Positions 6,947-9,587 of a stretch of DNA of 9,587 bases are shown here, in pieces (position 1 is the first letter of the stretch; each line of letters opens with the position of its first letter). This DNA is from an uncultured Chromatiaceae bacterium. GTDB lineage: Bacteria > Pseudomonadota > Gammaproteobacteria > Enterobacterales > Alteromonadaceae. The translations under genes were made by a program, and so were the position numbers. The stretch covers positions 1 through 9,587 of the forward strand of contig CAMLSF010000137.1 in assembly GCA_946482615.1 (NCBI GenBank), given 5' to 3'. The notes under the pieces are model-generated. The model saw only the letters and a list, made by a program, of their open reading frames with translations. It was not told the DNA's origin and did no database searches.

Positions 6947-7353
6947 TCTGCACCTTTTAAGTAACCGGCGGCCTGCAGAGACAAGCGGGCCGACTCTTCA
7001 TCTTCTGCAATATGTCTGGTCAGATACTCAGGCTTTTCCACTTCAGTGGCTTTTAAATACTGCCAGGTCAGCAGTTGATCCGCAGGTAACAACAACTCTA
7101 CATGATGCAAATTGTTGGCTATAGCCCAAACAGAATTCTGCTTGAGTAACTCAAGCGATTGTGCCGGACTGGCTTGCCACTGCCTTATATCTAATACAAC
7201 GGCCCAAGGTTTCGCAGTAGCTGGCGCAACCAAAGCTCTGAAATCTCTGATGTATTCTTCAGTGCCTAATAAAGTAGACACACCAAAAACCTGAACCCAA
7301 AGCACCTGGTCCATCAGTTGAAGCTGATAAGCTTTTGTCTGACCTCTTTGCAT
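6943..7353 (-). CDS. Uncharacterised 136-residue protein, possible STAS-like fold
   Basis: I do not recognise this protein. It is acidic towards the C terminus and tryptophan-rich (W19, W50, W59, W76, W97), with no signal peptide or membrane segment. Likely secondary structure alternates: strands near 9-24 (LQLMDQVLWVQVFG), 50-57 (WAVVLDIR) and 83-89 (HVELLLP), helices near 31-43 and 63-80, then a helical tail. That order, with the buried VVLDIR strand, resembles the SpoIIAA/STAS-like fold, but this is only pattern inference. The frame is open for its full length between two well-known genes, and its stop is interlocked with that of yhbY (6943-6946). The ribosome-binding site is weak (GGA, 9 nt away). 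It begins only 27 nt after the greA terminator, with no room for a full promoter, so expression may depend on read-through. Confidence 0.75.
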   Translation of the reverse strand: MQRGQTKAYQLQLMDQVLWVQVFGVSTLLGTEEYIRDFRALVAPATAKPWAVVLDIRQWQASPAQSLELLKQNSVWAIANNLHHVELLLPADQLLTWQYLKATEVEKPEYLTRHIAEDEESARLSLQAAGYLKGAD

Positions 7354-7380
7354 CTTTGTGTATCCGGTCCTGTTGAGAGT

Positions 7381-7406
7381 AAAAAGGCGGCCTAAGCCGC
7401 CTTTTT
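7381..7406 (-). terminator. Rho-independent terminator of carB-greA
   Basis: GGCGGC (7386-7391) and GCCGCC (7396-7401) form a perfect 6-bp GC stem with a four-base loop, extended by five A-T pairs (7381-7385 with 7402-7406). On the minus strand it ends in TTTTT, on the plus strand in seven T, so it can work both ways. It starts 13 nt after the greA stop and closes the carB-greA unit. On the plus strand it would also stop any yhbY read-through. Confidence 0.92.
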
Positions 7407-7419
7407 TTGCCTATACAGC

Positions 7420-7896
7420 TTAAAGATACTGTACCTGGGTGATCTCAAACTCCACCATACCGGCTGGCGTATTGATAGTGACCACATCTTCTTCTGATTT
7501 GCCAATTAAACCCCGGGCTATAGGTGAATTCACCGAAATCCTGAAGTTTTTAATATCCGCTTCATCATCACCTACTATACGGTAAGTCACTTCTTCTTCC
7601 GTATCCAGGTTCAGAATAGTCACAGTGGCACCAAAAATCACTTTGCCGTTATTCGGCAGCTTGGTGATATCGATGATCTGCGCATTGGATAATTTGGCTT
7701 CTATATCCTGAATGCGGCCTTCACAAAAGCCCTGCTGTTCACGGGCTGCGTGGTATTCCGCGTTCTCTTTTAAATCACCATGCTCACGCGCTTCGGCTAT
7801 CGCCTGAATGATAGCCGGGCGTCTTACTGTCTTCAGCTCGTGCAGCTCATCACGCAAGCGTTGAGCGCCTTCAACAGTCATAGGGATTTGACTCAT
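7420..7896 (-). CDS. greA: Transcription elongation factor GreA
   Basis: GreA enters the secondary channel of RNA polymerase and stimulates cleavage of backtracked transcripts, rescuing stalled complexes. The 158 residues equal the E. coli length. The N-terminal antiparallel coiled coil spans about 1-75, with the catalytic acidic tip D41 and E44 in [19 protein letters not shown]; the C-terminal FKBP-like domain (about 80-158) includes [24 protein letters not shown] and [10 protein letters not shown]. The start at 7896 matches family N termini (IPMT at 4-7). A purine-rich AAGAGAG lies about 9 nt upstream. The ATG overlaps the carB stop as ATGA, so translation is probably coupled to carB; E. 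coli greA is not next to carAB, whereas this arrangement is common in Pseudomonas and relatives. Confidence 0.97.
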   Translation of the reverse strand: MSQIPMTVEGAQRLRDELHELKTVRRPAIIQAIAEAREHGDLKENAEYHAAREQQGFCEGRIQDIEAKLSNAQIIDITKLPNNGKVIFGATVTILNLDTEEEVTYRIVGDDEADIKNFRISVNSPIARGLIGKSEEDVVTINTPAGMVEFEITQVQYL

Positions 7897-9587
7897 CCGT
7901 TTACTCTCTTATGTAGTTCCTGCACTGATGCAACTGTGGCAAAAGCATTAGCCGCATTCGCCTTACAGGTTGCAAAAGCTGCATTTAAAGTTGTGGTGTA
8001 GTTGGCTTTGTGTTGCAACGCGCCACGACGTAACACTTTAGAGTCTTCAATAGCCTGACGACCTTCAGTGGTGTTCACGATGTAGCTGTATTCACCATTT
8101 TTGATTCTGTCCAGAATATGAGGGCGGCCTTCAAACACTTTGCTGACAGTACGGCATTCAATACCTGCTGCTTCTAAAGCTTTGGCAGTACCACCAGTGG
8201 CGTCGAGTTCAAAACCCAGCTCAATCATAGTTCTGGCTAATTCAACAACGCGCACTTTATCGCTGTCACGCACCGAAAGTAAAGCACGACCACCTGTTGG
8301 GATCACAGTGCCAGCACCTAACTCTGCTTTGGCAAAAGCTTCAGCGAAAGTATCGCCTACACCCATCACTTCACCTGTTGAACGCATTTCAGGGCCGAGA
8401 ATTGGATCCACACCAGGGAACTTGTTGAACGGGATCACCACTTCTTTTACTGAGAAATAAGGCGGAATAATCTCTTTTGTAATGCCTTGCGATGCTAAAG
8501 ATTGACCAGCCATACAACGGGCCCCCACTTTAGCCACGGCCATACCTGTAGCTTTTGACACAAAAGGCACAGTACGGGCAGCGCGCGGGTTCACTTCAAT
8601 CAGATAAATTTCGTTATCTTTGACCGCAAACTGAGTGTTCATTAAACCGACCACACCCAGCTCCAGCGCCAGCTTTTTCACCTGCTCACGCATTCTGTCC
8701 TGTACATCGGCAGATAAACTGTGTGGTGGTAAAGTACATGCTGAGTCCCCTGAGTGCACACCGGCTTGCTCAATGTGTTCCATAATGCCGCCGATGATGA
8801 CTTCTTTACCGTCACAAATGGCGTCGATATCCACTTCGATAGCATCATCAAGGAAACGGTCCAGCAATACCGGAGAGTCGTTCGACACACTGACCGCTTC
8901 CGTCATATAACGGCGCAGGTCCTGATCGTCATAAACGATTTCCATAGCACGGCCACCTAATACATAAGACGGACGCACGACCATCGGATAACCAATGGAT
9001 GGCGCTTTGGCAATAGCTTCTTCCAGACTGGTGACTGTGGCGTTTTGTGGTTGTTTTAAACCTAAACGCTCGACCGCCTGCTGGAAACGCTCACGGTCTT
9101 CTGCACGGTCAATGGCGTCCGGTGAAGTACCAATAATTGGCACTCCATTCGCTTCTAAAGCACGGGCTAATTTTAATGGTGTCTGGCCGCCGTACTGAAC
9201 AATCACACCTTTTGGCTGTTCTTTACGGACTATTTCCAGCACGTCTTCCAGCGTAATAGATTCAAAGTACAGACGGTCTGAAGTGTCGTAGTCTGTCGAT
9301 ACGGTTTCAGGGTTACAGTTGACCATAATAGTCTCGTAACCGTCTTCACGTAAGGCCAGCGCAGCGTGCACACAGCAGTAGTCAAATTCGATACCCTGAC
9401 CTATGCGGTTTGGACCACCACCAATAATCATGATCTTGTCACGATTGCTTGGCGCAGCTTCACATTCTTCATCATAGGTGCTGTACATATAGGCTGTGTT
9501 GGACGAAAACTCAGCAGCGCAGGTATCCACCCTTTTGTACACAGGGTGCAAACCAAAGCTGTGACGTTTTTTGCGGACTTCACCTTC
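7893..9587 (-). CDS. carB: Carbamoyl-phosphate synthase large subunit, C-terminal half (partial)
   Basis: CarB makes carbamoyl phosphate from bicarbonate, ATP and ammonia delivered by CarA, for arginine and pyrimidine synthesis. The window holds 564 residues; the frame stays open to the edge, so roughly the first 500 of about 1070 are missing because of the window, not a lesion. Fragment numbering: end of the oligomerisation region ([11 protein letters not shown], 13-23), then the carbamoyl-phosphate ATP-grasp half with [16 protein letters not shown] (55-70), [13 protein letters not shown] (203-215) and [10 protein letters not shown] (330-339). From about 427 comes the MGS-like allosteric domain ([19 protein letters not shown]), where UMP, IMP and ornithine act in E. 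coli. A TTG at 9551 can be mistaken for a start, but family sequence continues upstream (VRKKRHSFG). The stop overlaps greA by 4 nt. carA is expected beyond the window. Confidence 0.97.
   Translation of the reverse strand, partial: EGEVRKKRHSFGLHPVYKRVDTCAAEFSSNTAYMYSTYDEECEAAPSNRDKIMIIGGGPNRIGQGIEFDYCCVHAALALREDGYETIMVNCNPETVSTDYDTSDRLYFESITLEDVLEIVRKEQPKGVIVQYGGQTPLKLARALEANGVPIIGTSPDAIDRAEDRERFQQAVERLGLKQPQNATVTSLEEAIAKAPSIGYPMVVRPSYVLGGRAMEIVYDDQDLRRYMTEAVSVSNDSPVLLDRFLDDAIEVDIDAICDGKEVIIGGIMEHIEQAGVHSGDSACTLPPHSLSADVQDRMREQVKKLALELGVVGLMNTQFAVKDNEIYLIEVNPRAARTVPFVSKATGMAVAKVGARCMAGQSLASQGITKEIIPPYFSVKEVVIPFNKFPGVDPILGPEMRSTGEVMGVGDTFAEAFAKAELGAGTVIPTGGRALLSVRDSDKVRVVELARTMIELGFELDATGGTAKALEAAGIECRTVSKVFEGRPHILDRIKNGEYSYIVNTTEGRQAIEDSKVLRRGALQHKANYTTTLNAAFATCKANAANAFATVASVQELHKRVNG

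Noticed and set aside
7780..9198. Several plus-strand frames of 60-106 residues over carB and greA
   Set aside because: They are shadows of strongly conserved genes on the other strand, with low-complexity serine- and threonine-rich translations.
9551..9551. TTG at 9551 as the carB start
   Set aside because: The frame continues upstream to the window edge with typical CarB residues, so the gene is partial and this is an internal leucine codon.

Overview
This window is a stretch of conserved housekeeping chromosome from a gammaproteobacterium. Nearly every protein resembles its Escherichia coli counterpart along its whole length. The gene order is carB-greA-(yhbY)-rlmE-ftsH-folP-glmM-tpiA-secG-tRNA-Leu-tRNA-fMet, as found upstream of rimP-nusA-infB in gammaproteobacteria. 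Having tpiA between glmM and secG and greA directly behind carB is the non-enteric (Pseudomonas/Alteromonadales-type) version of the locus. I would guess a Rheinheimera- or Alishewanella-like organism, but the genus is inference from memory of gene order. Everything except yhbY lies on the minus strand, so transcription runs from high to low coordinates.

Layout in the direction of transcription. (1) 9587-7420: the C-terminal half of carB, cut by the window edge, overlaps greA by 4 nt; a strong hairpin terminator follows at 7381-7406. (2) 7353-6943: an unrecognised 136-residue protein, convergent with yhbY, their stop codons sharing bases. (3) 6650-6946 (+): yhbY, divergent from rlmE. (4) 6565-3946: rlmE then ftsH, ending at a perfect 24-nt palindromic terminator. 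The rlmE-ftsH gap holds a 12-nt motif repeated three times and a small hairpin over the ftsH ribosome-binding site. (5) 3900-3748: a 150-nt gap filled by a highly structured inverted-repeat element just upstream of folP. (6) 3747-410: folP, glmM, tpiA and secG, with folP/glmM and tpiA/secG overlapping. (7) 391-160: tRNA-Leu(GAG) directly behind secG, then a good promoter and the initiator tRNA. (8) 159-1: non-coding sequence, presumably leading to rimP outside the window.

The genes serve translation (initiator tRNA, tRNA-Leu, RlmE 23S rRNA methylation, YhbY in 50S assembly), transcription elongation (GreA), membrane protein quality control and export (FtsH, SecG), and metabolism (CarB for pyrimidines and arginine, FolP for folate, GlmM for cell wall precursors, TpiA for glycolysis).

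I see no phage, insertion sequence, CRISPR array, defence system or other obvious novel system. The points deserving a second look are the structured element before folP, the unrecognised 136-residue protein behind a terminator, the 12-nt repeats before ftsH, and the control region around the initiator tRNA. No gene-free stretch exceeds 300 bases.
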